64,000 nt of DNA from Scalesia atractyloides (Eukaryota > Streptophyta > Magnoliopsida > Asterales > Asteraceae): contig CAMTDV010000022.1 of the NCBI GenBank assembly GCA_947069175.1, positions 40,405,027 through 40,469,026 on the forward strand, given 5' to 3'. The notes beneath the pieces are model-generated. The model made no database searches. It worked only from the letters and a program-made list of their open reading frames with translations, and was not told the DNA's origin. The position numbers and the translations under genes were made by a program. Shown one piece after another: positions 44,125 through 55,640 of the stretch (positions are counted from its first letter, which is position 1; each line of letters opens with the position of its first letter).

Positions 44125-45560
44125 AAGACAAAAAAAAGGAGTTAGCCTGTGCAAAATGTGAACATGATGCAATCAAACTAAAGTTGGACAGTTACTCGAA
44201 CTCAAATATGTTTTGGATCACATCATCGATGTTCAAAAGAAGAAAGGTGATGTGAAATGCATTGGTTATCAGGCTTGTCCCCTTCCGGTTAGGCACAATT
44301 ATACCAAAATGCCATATGATGAAGATACGCCACAGTTTGAACCCACCGTTCCATTGGATCTAGTTTAATTTACAGCTGGTCTCGGTTCACTAAGGGCACA
44401 TCTTCAAGTCAACATCAATTGGATGATATCAATGACTCAAAGTCTATGAATGATCAAAATCCTCCTATTATTAAGGATTATGATAGTTTGGATGACGAGT
44501 CGAATGAGGACAAACCTAAGCAGTCAGATATGATAATATAGAAGAAAATATACCTCTCGAAAATTAATTCTCTGTGATCCTTCATCGAAACCGTTGTGTG
44601 ACTGCCCGTGTCAAGATTGCTGAAGCTCATGATGAAACCTGTGAAAGTGTGACTTGCTTTATATGTTGATTGGTTCCGACAATGTTTACTCAAATGAAGA
44701 TTTTCCCATAAAAAATGTCAATCAATCTTTGATTGATAAAGTTTTCAAGGATTCTACTAACAAATTTTGGGTAATTCGAGCCAAGATTTGTAGTAACTCA
44801 GTGTGCTCCTCTCCTAAAATATGAAGTTAGAAAGAGATACAGAAATCAAAAATTGAAACCTCAGAACAATCAACGAAAGCAAAATCACGCTAACCAAGGA
44901 AATGGAAAAAGTAAGCAGAACCAAAACAAGAAGAAAATTCAAAATGTGAACTTTGTGAAATCCCAAGGGACTGATAAAATTGAATCTTTTGAAAACAAAT
45001 CCAACACGGATTTTGTTAAACAAAATAAAATTTTGAAGAGAAACAGTCAGAACAACTACACACAACACAGTAATTGTTGTGATGTAGGACCATGTACCTC
45101 AAGATCACGAAATTCATCATCAAGCTATCACATTTATGATACTCCAAGGTTTGTTGAGCGGAGATGATGCTTTGAGTGTGGTGAGTATGGGCACATTGTC
45201 AAGAACTGTCCATATCTCACAAAGAGAAAAGCAAAAATTGATGTGCCCCGTGGTAAACGTTACCATAAAAAATCAGTTTCGCCAAAACAGGACCCTCTTC
45301 TTGTTAAACAACGAGAAATGAAACAGAGAAAGAAACAACAAAAAGATATTGAAAAGGCTTTAAAACTTGAGGTTATCCAAACACAATCGGTAAAACCAAA
45401 TGTAACAATTGAGACACAAAACAGATTTGGAAACCAAAATTGGTAATTGTTTCAGGGGTAGCACAATCCATCCGAATAATCGGGAAAACGAAGTTCCAAT
45501 TCTTGATGATGTCGGACGATCCAAGTCAATGAAGGCTTGGGTCCCCATCTCCAACTAATC
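44125..45560 (+). pseudogene. gag-linker remnant of second copia copy
   Basis: The start lies inside the coiled-coil linker (KKELACAKCEHDAIKLKLDSYS, then IGYQACPLPVRHNYTKMP), matching 25630-25860. Acidic sequence and a Lys/Asn-rich part (ORF 44853-45167) follow, then a knuckle (CFECGEYGHIVKNCPYLTK, about 45172-45230) and a Lys-rich stretch. The gag N-terminus and first knuckle are missing. Several stops are present. Confidence 0.72.
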
Positions 45561-46540
45561 TTTAATGAGTGTGTAGGATGTTCCAGGAGGAAATATTATA
45601 ATCATAAATTGTTGACAGTGGAGCATCCAGGCACAAGATCGGCGACATGCGGCTCCAAAACATCGTTAAATCCAGGAGTTGTTGCCTTTGTTGGAGAGAA
45701 AGAGAAGATAATGTCCGATGAGTGAAGAAAGTTTGGTGAATGAAGTTGATAACTTCGACAAGATGAAAAATGACCAACAAATTGTTTGTTTAAGGCTTGG
45801 ATCAGATCCACATGATAGATTCAATAGAAATGTGCGTGCCTGAAGCACGTCAGAAGATTATCGAAGATTCATGTTTTATATCTTCCACAAGAAGTTCAAA
45901 GCTTACAAAATGATCGTGCAGTGTACATTTCTTCACGGGTGTAATTGAAGAAAATGTGTTTGGTTGAACAAACCACACCGGGTGTGCGGATGCCTTGGCG
46001 TGGATTGAACAACCGCACACTACTTCTCAAGGAGAAAGACGAAGACCTTTTCTGGTGGAAAAACATGTGGACAACGTCATGTATGGACCGTCCAAAGATG
46101 ATGTGTACAAGCTTCCCCACATGCTTTCTTACTTCTTACCATTCGGACCCGGAGGTTTATGATCTTGTTGTTGTGAAGAGATTTCTCAGTTATATGAAGT
46201 AGCTACAAAATGACCTTGAAATCAACACCAGGTGGATATCCAGTTGGGAGAGCACACAGATTCCTAGCAATGCACGTAGAAATTGCATGATTACGGTTTT
46301 AAATTTCTAATCTTGGACGATATTTAATCTGCTTTACGATTTCTAAAATCTCGTACAGCACTCCAGACCAAACACATTGACCTCGAATATCACCTCACAC
46401 GTGATTGTTTCAATATGAAACTCATCAATGATATTTTGGTCCACACCGATTACCAACATGCCAACTCAGTTTACCAAAGTTTTGATAAATTCTTTTATTA
46501 AATTAATATTGGTGAACGTCATCGAGGTAAAACATGAGTT
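45561..46540 (+). pseudogene. PR, RT and RNase H remnants of second copia copy
   Basis: A PR start resembling VPGG-NIIINC-VDSGASRHKIGD is at about 45583-45650. The integrase and most of RT are absent. A YVDD-like stretch (HVDNVMYGPSKDDVYKL) is at about 46060-46115. RNase H fragments follow: MHDYGFKF-like at about 46285 and TKHIDLEYHLTRDCF at about 46370-46412, then a C-terminus like that of the first copy. ORF 45945-46202 is a shifted reading of this. Confidence 0.6.
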
Positions 46541-47079
46541 AATCTACACCGGGAAATCGTTTTTGTGAATATTTTTCTTGAAGAAAATGCAAAAAGATGT
46601 ATTTAAAGGTTTAAATATACTTTTTTCATTGTAGGGGGGTAAATTCCAATCCGAAAAATACAATAACATTGCAAAACATCAAAAACGGACAAAAACAAGA
46701 GAAAAACAAAAATGAGTTTCCTGGCGAGAAAAAGAGAAAATGATAGTAAATTAGTGGTATGTCAAAACCTCTTTGAACTTAAAATGAAAAACGATAAGTA
46801 GCTCTATATTCGATGTATTGGTAGGCTCACAATCATTTTAAAGTGTTTCAGGGCGATATAAACATAATCGACTGAAGACCAGGTGGGAACCATTCATTGG
46901 CGGTCTTGGTATGAAATTTCGTTTCATAGTATGCTGAGGTTCTGAGATTTGCGGTCTTTATGCATGTTTATCATTTGGGTATCATGGTTGAATCTCTTAC
47001 CGAAAAATAACGGGGATGCAAGTATAGAACTTCAATGATACCATACATACTTGTAAATACTATATACGACCATCAATAA

Positions 47080-47343
47080 GTGATAAATATATCATATCCA
47101 CCCAATAAGTAAGTGATAATATATCACAGCGTTATGCGGGAGTTAAGTTCGTCTCTTTGTCGGTACGTTGGTACTAACCTGTTTACGGACTTACTCCTGT
47201 GCTCTGCATGCATCTGAAAATCAAGTTCTTCATCAATAAGTGATTTAATCACATAGGGCTTGTTTTCATAAAAAATAAAAAATAATAAAAAACAAATAAA
47301 ATATATAAAAAATAAATAAAATAATAATAAGTGAGTATCTAAC
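47080..47343 (+). other. Stem-loop series in second copia copy
   Basis: Counterparts of 42152-42360: 47080-47095 (GTGATA/TATCAT, one mismatch), 47113-47127 (GTGATA-ATA-TATCAC), 47240-47252 (GTGATT-T-AATCAC) and 47331-47343 (GTGAG/CTAAC, one mismatch). An A/T low-complexity insert at about 47265-47330 separates the last two. Confidence 0.7.
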
Positions 47344-48318
47344 AATCTATACGTCAAAACAGATGATAAGCAGTATACTCACGGTAAGATTTTCTCTCGT
47401 GCATGTATTGATACGAGAATGTATCGTGAAGTGGATGACACCGGTCAGTAAGTATGAATCATACATTAATCGTATCCCCTAACCACGAATACATCTGATA
47501 AGATGAGCTTATGTGGACAATGTTGACCGATAATTGTTATGGCATACTTATCTAAATGCTAACTAATCGAACTTCAAGTGTGTTTTGGCAGGACCGTATA
47601 CTTATATGATTCTCTTACCCTCGAAATTCACAAAAAGAATGTCTATAAATATTTATTTGTTGCTTTCTCTCCTTACATTTAAAATTTGAAAAATGTCAAA
47701 AAGATTTTAGGTGAGTTTTGATATAATTTTATAAAAGGCAAATTGATTTTTCTTCTAGTTTATTTTTGATTGACTGATGTTGGAACTCGAGTCTATCCTA
47801 CCTAAAATCCTGATTGTAAGCTAGAAAACAATTGCATCTTTATAAATGATCGAAGTTGACAAGCTTTGAATGTTAACGGATTAAAATTGAACAATCTTAA
47901 AACTCTTAAAGTATTCTCAGTTGGTGGTCGAATGAGAATTGGTCTCATGTGTGTCATTTTCTAATTCGGCTTAAAATCAATCCTTCTTGAAATTTTCAAA
48001 TAAAAATTCTCAAAGGTTGATTAAATCCCTAGCAGTTGTTCTCGTTATGCGTTTAGCTTTTTTGGGTGTGCAGATGTGGCATCCAAGCAAGCTAAAGGCA
48101 AAGAGAACGAGTTTGAAAAAATTATATGGGAGTAAAGACACAACATGAATGCAAGCCGTGGATCAAGAAGATCAATTCATAACTAACCACTTATCAACAC
48201 CACATGATATATTCAAGGGGGGTTTGCTGATGCACCACCTGTCTGCGTCACGTGAGAACATCTAAAGATCCGACAGTGTGAAGAACGAACCATCATGAGC
48301 AGCATCCAAGGGGGAGTT

Positions 48319-49010
48319 TGTTGATACATATTTGTCTGGATGCGACTCAGTTCAGTCCAGTTCAACTTGGCTCAGCTTGGTTCGACTAAGATCAGTTTGG
48401 TTTAGACCGAAGTCGATGAGGTTACTCCGTTGTATGACCATCACTTCTTCGTGCGAGTGAATTGTCATTCATACAAGTAAATTGTTCTTTGTGCGAGCCA
48501 GTTGCTTGTTCGTACGAGTGACCATTCAAGAAGAACCAGTTGCTTGTTCATACGAGTGACCACTCAAGAAGAACCACTGATTCGTACGAAGAACTTTAGT
48601 CGCATGAAGAACCTAGTTCATGAAGAACCTGGCTCATGAAGAACCTTGTCACAAGTTAACCATTCACGAAGAACATGTTTTTCATTACATGGGGTATTTT
48701 GTGGGAGAGACAACGAAGAACCCTTGGTTTTTCGTGGGGCTTGTCCTTCTTCGTGGCCCAGTAACATTCTTCGTAATGTTACTGGATGTTGGGCCCATAT
48801 AAACAGACATGCACTTCACAGTTTTAGTTAGAGAGCACCAAGAGAGTGCATAGAGAGATAAACAGTTTAGTCAATAGTGTATGTACTTGGGTCTCTCTAC
48901 GAATCAATATAGTGAATATTTGAAGATATATCTTCTGTTGTATTGGTTGTGCTCTTGCTTTGGTTTGCATATACACATGGATTCCGCACTCGTGTGTGTG
49001 TTAAACAACA
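48319..49010 (+). repeat. Copia LTR 2
   Basis: TGTTGATACA to ACAACA, 692 bp, after the PPT CAAGGGGGAGTT. TATA-like CATATAAA at 48796. The U3 carries CGTACGAGTGA repeats (about 48445-48590) and a tract of CAGTT/GGCTC-like short repeats at 48350-48410. The following leader sequence (49011-49053) matches that after LTR 1, so a third copy begins here but is cut off at about 49054. Confidence 0.83.
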
Positions 49011-49053
49011 AGGAAGTAGGTTAATCTTGATCATCAAGTGGACCTACAAAAAG

Positions 49054-50683
49054 GAATGAGCTACCTGCCTTCTTGCAAGTGATGATGGAAACCTTAACCA
49101 AGTGCCTAACTTCAAAGATTGGGGGCATTGATCAGATCAACTTAACTATTCTAATGTATGGACTCATTACTAGGTCCAACAGTAATGATGGAACAAAAAT
49201 CTTCAATTTGATGAAGAGAATGGTACTAACCAAATCTGGTAGAATTGCTCTCATCTTCCCTTTCTAGATTCTTGTCAATCATAATTGTAGAAACATTTAA
49301 AGAAAGGAATGCTGAACTGTCTACATAAGAAAACATGTGGAAATCATCTGGCATGAAACCCTGGTGTGCAACATTAGCCTGGAAGTCTAACAGAGATGTA
49401 CCCAACCTGCTAGAAAGCATGATGTTCCTTATAGTAGTAGACTCGCCTTATAGAATACAACATATGGCAATTCTGAACAGAAGAATAAAGCACACTAAGG
49501 TTTATGAAAGCAGCTCTTCACCAAAACATGATGTTCAAGGGTCTGTGGCTCCACAAGCTGATGAAGCAGAGGATATTCAGCATCAGAACATCATGTCTTC
49601 ACCAAAACCAATGGAGGTTGATCAACAGATGCAGGAGAATTTGGAAGCAGAACAACATCATGTTGAAGCATCACACATGGCATAATCAGGTGCTCAAACT
49701 AATCCTGATTTATTTACTGTTATAAACTCAACAGATTCAGATTCAGAAGAATCTATTAGAGGGGATTACATAGTGCTGCCTAGAAAACAATAAATAAAGA
49801 GGATAGTGGTTCCATAACACCTGTCTCTGAATCATTTAATGAGGAGGAGATTAACACGGCAAGGTGGAGATCAGCCTGCTGTTCAAGGAAACCTGGGTGA
49901 GAAAAATAAGTTTTTCTCAATAATTTACAGGGGATCATTCTTAAGAATGGTTCAAAGAAGTGAAGAAATCCAGGATGTGAATAGGTTTCACAGTTTTGGT
50001 AAAGGTGTGCAAGATTGGTCTTTTGACTAACATGACCCTTTAACAACAACATCAAGTGTGTCTTCTGCTGGTTGGAAAGAGGGAACATATGTTGTTCCAC
50101 CATTACCCACTGAACCACCAATCATCTGAAAAGAACAGCTTGACCAAATGCTAGACAATGTCATCAAAGTCTGTGCAGATAAGTCTCATGTTGAAGCAAA
50201 GCTAGATGTGCTATTAGAAGAAATAAGAAGCCAGAAGTCTGATGTGAAGAATCTATCAGATTCAGTTGAAGCCATCAAAAACCAGATAGAAAAGAATACT
50301 GAAATTCTGAAGAAAATGCAACCATCAGAAGGGGCACCAGACAGCAGCAGACATGCAACAAATTTCAAGAAAATGTTTGAAGAAATAAAAGATGGCAAGA
50401 CAAAGGTGAAGGAAGTTGTGGAAACAAGAGATTCCACAAATTCTGGTAAACTACTGGAGGAGATTCACAGTCTAAGAGCCAGCAACAACAGCCTAACAAA
50501 TGCTCTTGATAAACTAATAAGAGAATGGGTTGCACATCAGATATAGAATACAGAAGAGTTCAAAAGAGGGCATGAAGAACAGAAGAGGTTGCAGTTCAAT
50601 GTTGCCAAACTGGTAAACATTGATGTTCAAGAACTTAGAACCCCCATTCAAACCTCACAAAAGAAAGAACAAGAAGTTTGGGG
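49054..50683 (+). pseudogene. Accessory coiled-coil ORF remnant (plus strand)
   Basis: Starts abruptly after the copia leader. Segments: ORF 49073-49267 (MQVMMETLTKCLTSKIGGID, LMYGLITRSN), ORF 49335-49685 (acidic, Gln-rich) and ORF 50148-50546 (132 codons, a long K/E/S-rich helix such as VKNLSDSVEAIKNQIEKN that should form a coiled coil). They lie in different frames. The arrangement (a conserved domain, acidic spacer, C-terminal coiled coil) resembles accessory or env-position ORFs that I recall from copia-type polyproteins annotated in Asteraceae. Function unknown; no membrane segment or signal peptide seen. Confidence 0.5.
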
Positions 50684-50740
50684 TGTGACAAGTCCACCCC
50701 CTTAAAGAAGGTTTCGTCCTTGAAACCTGTTTACGTACCA
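50684..50740 (-). repeat. Displaced PPT and LTR-start fragment of element C
   Basis: The minus strand reads the pol 3' end (ACGTAAACAGGTTTCAAGG), then TTTAAGGGGGTGG and TGTCACACCCCAAAC, i.e. a second PPT and about 18 bp of LTR start joined to the truncated LTR at 50741. It suggests a partly deleted tandem copy. Confidence 0.6.
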
Positions 50741-51819
50741 AATATAAACCATAATAATAAAACAATAACAATACGATGACAAATACCATAGTCTATCTCA
50801 AATTTAAGAGAAGTTCACATGAATTTACCTTTACCTTGTGTTGCTTGCGACCCGGATTGGCTCGTGCTCTTTTCCTTCACTCCTACATTTTCATGTTCCA
50901 CATTCTTTAATTCTCATGCTTTGGTCTCATATTTCCGTTAATATAGATACTAACAACTCATCATTTAACCAATCCTAATCAGTTTACATCATATTCATAT
51001 GAAATCATCATCACATAAACATCAATACCCAAGCATTTTATCAAACACATGGTGTGCATAACATTAGCATAGCATAATGTACAAGTATCTTATGCATAAC
51101 CTCACTAGTTCAATCCAAGATCATTAAATTCAACTAATTTCATATACCCTTCTTTCAAAATCAATTTCATCTAATGAAGATTCATTCTAGCAACTTCATG
51201 CATAATCATTACACTAATTAGCACATAATTCATCATTACACTTCTCAATATCCCTACTTCAAGTGGGTGTCCACTTTTAATCGTCAGTACAACCAAATTC
51301 AAGCATAATTCATGTTCTATGTGGTGTTCATACTAATTTCACGTAATTTTGTGGATTGCTTGAATACCATTTCATACAAATCATAAAAACCAAAATTCCA
51401 CTTACCCTATGCTTCAGTGTGCTTAGATGATCAAGAAATCAAAGACCTGCATGAATTTTAATCAGTTTTCCTCCTTCAATTAGCTGCATTTTCCTTGTGC
51501 ATTCATGGGTGTTTTCTTCCCTCTTCTTCCTCTAGTCGATACCCACATATCACCCACATTCAACATTTCTAATTTTGTTATAACACCAAATTTCCATGTT
51601 ACACTTTCATCCCATAATGTTTTAAAACATGTCACTTCAATATCACACTATTAACTAGGTCACCTTTCACTACATTAACTTTATTCATACTTAAACAATT
51701 AAACTTACTAGTATGATATCCGACTTTTATTATTGTAAAAGTCTAAAATTACCATCTTTACCCTTCAGGCATCATACATATAATATTATAATAAAACAAA
51801 TGAAATTTGGGGTGTTACA
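50741..51819 (-). repeat. 3' LTR of element C, truncated
   Basis: Starts on the minus strand TGTAACACCCC at 51819 and matches 57955-59061. About 640 bp of its distal end is missing at 50741. Confidence 0.85.
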
Positions 51820-51860
51820 AGTCCACCCCCCTTAAAGAAGGTTTCGTCCCCAAAACATGT

Positions 51861-53060
51861 TTACGTACCAAATAAAGACAGATAGTGCTCTAGCATTTCA
51901 TCCTCTAATTCCCATGTAAGATTGGACCCCTTTCTATGTTGCCATTGTACTAACACTTGCCTAATAGACTTGTTGCGTAGATACTTCACCTTAGAGTCTT
52001 TAATAGCTATCCGGTTTTCAATATAGTTCATTGGTTCATCTACCTCAACATCATTTAGGCGTACGTGAGACTTTTCATCCGCAAGACACTTCCTCAACTG
52101 TGACACGTGAAACGTGTCGTGTATACCATCTAATGCTGAGGTTAATTCTATTATGTAAGCCACCTTCCCAACCCGTGTAATGACCTTGAAGGGTCCTATA
52201 TAACGTGGTCCCAATTTCCCCATTTGAGAAAAAGGATTATATCTATCTAAGGGGAGACTTTCAGAAAAACATGGTCTCCCACTTGAAATTCAATAGGACG
52301 CCTCCCATGGTCTGCGTATGTTTTCTATCGGTCCTGGGCCGCCTTCAAACGTGATCGTACAAGGTCGATCTTTTCGCTTGTTTTAGTTACCACATCCTTT
52401 GGTGCAAGCTCCCTTTACCCAACCTCTCCCCAACACACGGGAGTCCTACATTTTCATCCATACAACATTTCGTACGGTGCCATTTGGATGCTATGATGAT
52501 AGCTGTTGTTGTATGAGAATTCCACTAATGGTAGATGTTAATCCCAGTTTCCCCCAAATTCTAAGACATAAGCTCTCAACATATCGACGAGCGTTTGGAT
52601 GGTTCTTTCCGATTAACCATCCGTTTAGGGGTGGTAGGCGGTACTTATTTGCAATTTGGTACCGATCCCTTCGTGAAATTTTTTCCAGTATCGGGAAGTG
52701 AACCGCATGTCTGATCCGACACAATCGACACGGGCACTCCATGACGAGATATGATTTTATTCACAAAAATTTTAGCTATTCTTTCCGAGGAATAGTTTCC
52801 TAAATATATAGGAAATGGGCACTTTTGGTGAGGGATCAACAATGACCCATTTAGCATCATGCCCCCTTTTTGTTCTAGGAAGCTTGGTTACAAATCCGTG
52901 GTCACATCCTCCCATTTCCACACCAGAATTTCTAAGGGTTGCAACTTCCCGTAAGACTTTTGATGTTCCGCTTTTACCTGGGAACACATTAAACATTCAC
53001 GACATATTTGACGATGTCACGTTTCATTCCCGGCCACCAATAGTTCTTTCTTAAGTTTCG
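51861..53060 (-). pseudogene. Integrase of element C
   Basis: C-terminal ORF 52223-51861 (120 codons): GKLGPRYIGPFKVITRVGK, HDTFHVSQLRKCLADE, IKDSKVKYLRNKS, QVLVQWQHRKGSNLTWE. Upstream parts are out of frame: KIFVNKIISRHGVPVSIVSD (second catalytic Asp) in 52645-52860, KWVIVDPSPK (first Asp) in 52772-52996, and an HHCC remnant near 53000-53060. The Glu region (TDGQSE equivalent) near 52610 reads as stop-containing sequence. Confidence 0.8.
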
Positions 53061-54025
53061 ATACATTTTTGTGGCTATCGGATGAACCGAATACTGAGAT
53101 TTATGAAACTCATCTAATAACAATTCTTTCATATCGCAATGCCAAGGTATCTAGATTCGACCATACCTCGTTTTGATCCCACTTGTATTTTCTTCCAATT
53201 CGTGCGCAAACCCCTTCATTCTTTCTTTCTTTAGATCCATCGCATTTAAGGACTTAATAGGAGCCCCTGTACATTTTTTAGAAGATTAGGTGTGACTACC
53301 ATTTTCATGGATTTGACCCGAAAGGGGGTAGCCTTTTCGACTTAGGGCATCCGCCACCACGTTAGCTTTTCCGAGGTGGTAGTGGGTGTCACAGTCATAA
53401 TCCTTAATGAGCTCCAACCACCTTCGTTGCATCATATTAAGATCTTTTTGCTAAAAGAAATACATGAGACTTTTGTGATCTGAATAGATCGTGCACTTCG
53501 TTCCGTTTAGGTAATGCCTCCAAATCTTTAAGGAAAATACTAGCGCTGCCAACTCCAAGTCGTGTGTTGGGTAGTTACCCTCGTGCTATTTAAGTTGCCT
53601 TGAAGCATCAGCAATTACTTTACCCCTTTGCATTAGGACACCCCCTAGCCCTTGATGCGAGGTATTCGTATAAACCACTAACTCATCCGTCTTGTCCGGT
53701 AATACCAACACCAGTGAACTTGATAGCTTTTCCTTCAGCGTCTGAAAAGCTTTCTCTTAGTCCGCACCCTAAATAAACTTCTCATTCTTCTTCGTTAGCT
53801 TAGTCATGGGTGAGGCTATCTTAGAAAAATCTTGTATGAATCTTCTATAGTATCCGGCTAAGCCTAGGAAACTTTTTATTTCACTTGGGTTCTTTGGGGA
53901 AACTCACTTTATTACGGCCTCCACTTTGGACGAATCAACTAGAACACCTTTCTCGTTGATTACATGGCCGAGAAACTGCACTTTCCTTAGCCAAAACTCA
54001 CATTTAGAAAATTCCGCATACAACT
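53061..54025 (-). pseudogene. RNase H and RT C-terminal part of element C
   Basis: Readable on the minus strand in several frames: RNase H parts (VVYTNTSHQGLGGVLMQ, LKIWRHYLNGTKC, YSDHKSL, ADALSRK at about 53330), RT connection (FLGYAGYYRRFI equivalent at about 53840) and LYAEFSKCEFWLRKV at 53985-54025, where a solo LTR is inserted. Many stops. Confidence 0.7.
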
Positions 54026-54514
54026 TGTTGGTGCATAATGTCTATTGCCTACGTCTAGGATACATCTGTAATGTTTATAAAGTTTACAAGTAAATGTTTA
54101 TTTGAGAAAATGTAATATTTTGTATGCTATGATTCACACGAAACATAATGATTTCGTACGAGTGAGTCACTCGTACGAAATACCATTTCCTACGAATCAT
54201 AGTTGTTTATATGTTAGTGCACGCACTTCAGTACGAGTCATATCGACCTATAAATAGGGAATTGTTGTGTTAGAGTTGGTCACGGATTTGTCAATTCATA
54301 CGGTGAAGCTCTGTCAGTTTGTTGACTTGCGTTTGTAACTTGAACGTCTTAAATAGATCAGAAGCAGTTAAACAGTAATTTCTATCTTGTTTGTCATATC
54401 TACCTCTCTAGCAGTGAATTCCGCCTCTGCTAGTTGAGTGTGATCAGGTCGATTGCTCATTTCAGGAGCTCGATCCCCGTTCACACAACTTCTCTTTACA
54501 AAGTGTTTCTAACA
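54026..54514 (+). repeat. Solo copia-like LTR inserted in element C RT
   Basis: TGTTGGTGCA to TTCTAACA, 489 bp, terminal inverted repeat TGTT/AACA, TATA box TATAAATA at 54249-54256 and a near-perfect 31-nt palindrome at 54151-54181 built on CGTACGAGTGA. It shares the CGTACGA motif with copia LTRs 1 and 2 but little else. No clear 5-bp target duplication. About 27 bp of RT code is missing at the site. Confidence 0.65.
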
Positions 54515-55159
54515 CTTCGGGTAAACGGAACGCATATTCAGACTCGCTTCTGGAGTACAACATATATCGTCAATGAAGACTATCATGGATTTGTCCAACA
54601 TGGTTCTACATACTCGATTCATCAAATTCATGGAGCGTTTGTCAACCCAAAGGACATTATTAGAAACTCGTAATGACGGGTTCTAAACGCGGTCTTGGCT
54701 ACAACCTCATGTCGCACTTGGAGTGGTGATACCCCGAACGCAAATCAATTTTCAAGAACCAACTCGTTCCTTGCAGTTGATCGAAAAGGTCATCAATCCT
54801 AGGCAAGGGATAATGGTTCTTGACCATTAGTTTGTTTAATTCTTGATAATCAATGCACATGCGCATCACACCATCCTTATTTTTCACAAATGAAACCCCC
54901 CCATGACGACACACTTGACGTATAAGGCCCTTGTCGAGCAATTCTTGTAATTGTGTCATTAACTCCTGCATCTCGGTAGGAGCCAAACGATATGGTGCTT
55001 TAGCTATCGGCTTAGCACTCGGATTTAATTCGATTCTAAATTCTACTTCACGCTCAGGTGGGAGCCCCGAGAGACCATCCAGAAATACATCCAAATGTTC
55101 ATTAACAACTTTAACATCTTCCATTCTTGGGGCCTCATGATGGGTATCCACTACGTACG
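54515..55159 (-). pseudogene. Reverse transcriptase N-terminal part of element C
   Basis: ORF 55151-54699: HLDVFLDGLSGLPPEREVEF, APYRLAPTEMQELMTQL, MCIDYQELNKLMVKNHYPL, RIDDLFDQLQGTSW, KIDLRSGYH, then a frameshift and stop. Beyond it, LMNRVCRTMLDKSMIVFIDDI (catalytic DD) lies at about 54575-54640 and YSRSESEYAF at about 54535-54560, ending at the solo LTR. The stretch between SGYH and the MDLMN region is shortened. Confidence 0.82.
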
Positions 55160-55640
55160 CTAAGAATGGCTTACTTTCGTTTCGGGCGTACTTGACCGCT
55201 TAGGAAATAGTGCACAATTCGAGTTTAATGTCTCTCTCCCTTTATATATGGACACTCGTTTGCCACTAGGTGACAACACGTGGATAATCTTACTTTCACA
55301 CTGAATTTCTGCATGATGTCGGGCAAACCAATCCATACCCTCTACTACCTTGAATTTTCCCAAGATCATGGGAACAAGGTCAATATCAAAAACTTCATCC
55401 TGTATAGTTATTTTGCAACCCCTACATATTTCATGTAATAGGTTGTTTTCTATCGGCTACTTCTACTTCTAGAGGTACCGACGTCTTTTCAATTCTAAAG
55501 GAAGGGTGACGTATAATATCACTCGACACAAACGACTTACTAGTTCCGCTATCAAATAACACATAAGTAGGCATTGAATTTAATAGGAATATACCTGAGA
55601 CAACATTCGGGTGAACCTTGGCCTCTACAGAGTTTATTTG
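55160..55640 (-). pseudogene. Protease of element C
   Basis: VLFDSGTSKSFVS (active site DSG, 55520-55565 region), VPLEVEVADR, then stops and KFKVVEGMDWFARHHAEIQ, SPSGKRVSIYKGRE (55160-55369). The catalytic Asp is retained but the middle is interrupted by several stop codons around 55390-55440. Confidence 0.75.

Larger units (their letters stand above)
44078..48318 (+). mobile_element. Second copia copy, internal part, heavily decayed
   Basis: Leader (44078-44112), gag-linker remnants, most of pol deleted, RT/RNase H remnants, then the conserved 3' non-coding region and PPT at 48305-48318. Head-to-tail with the first copy and sharing LTR 1. It contains no ORF above about 105 codons. Confidence 0.8.

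Noticed and set aside
51540..51800. Short ORFs in element C LTR (also 58719-59164)
   Set aside because: AT-rich frames present only in one LTR copy; the matching stretch in the other LTR has stops.
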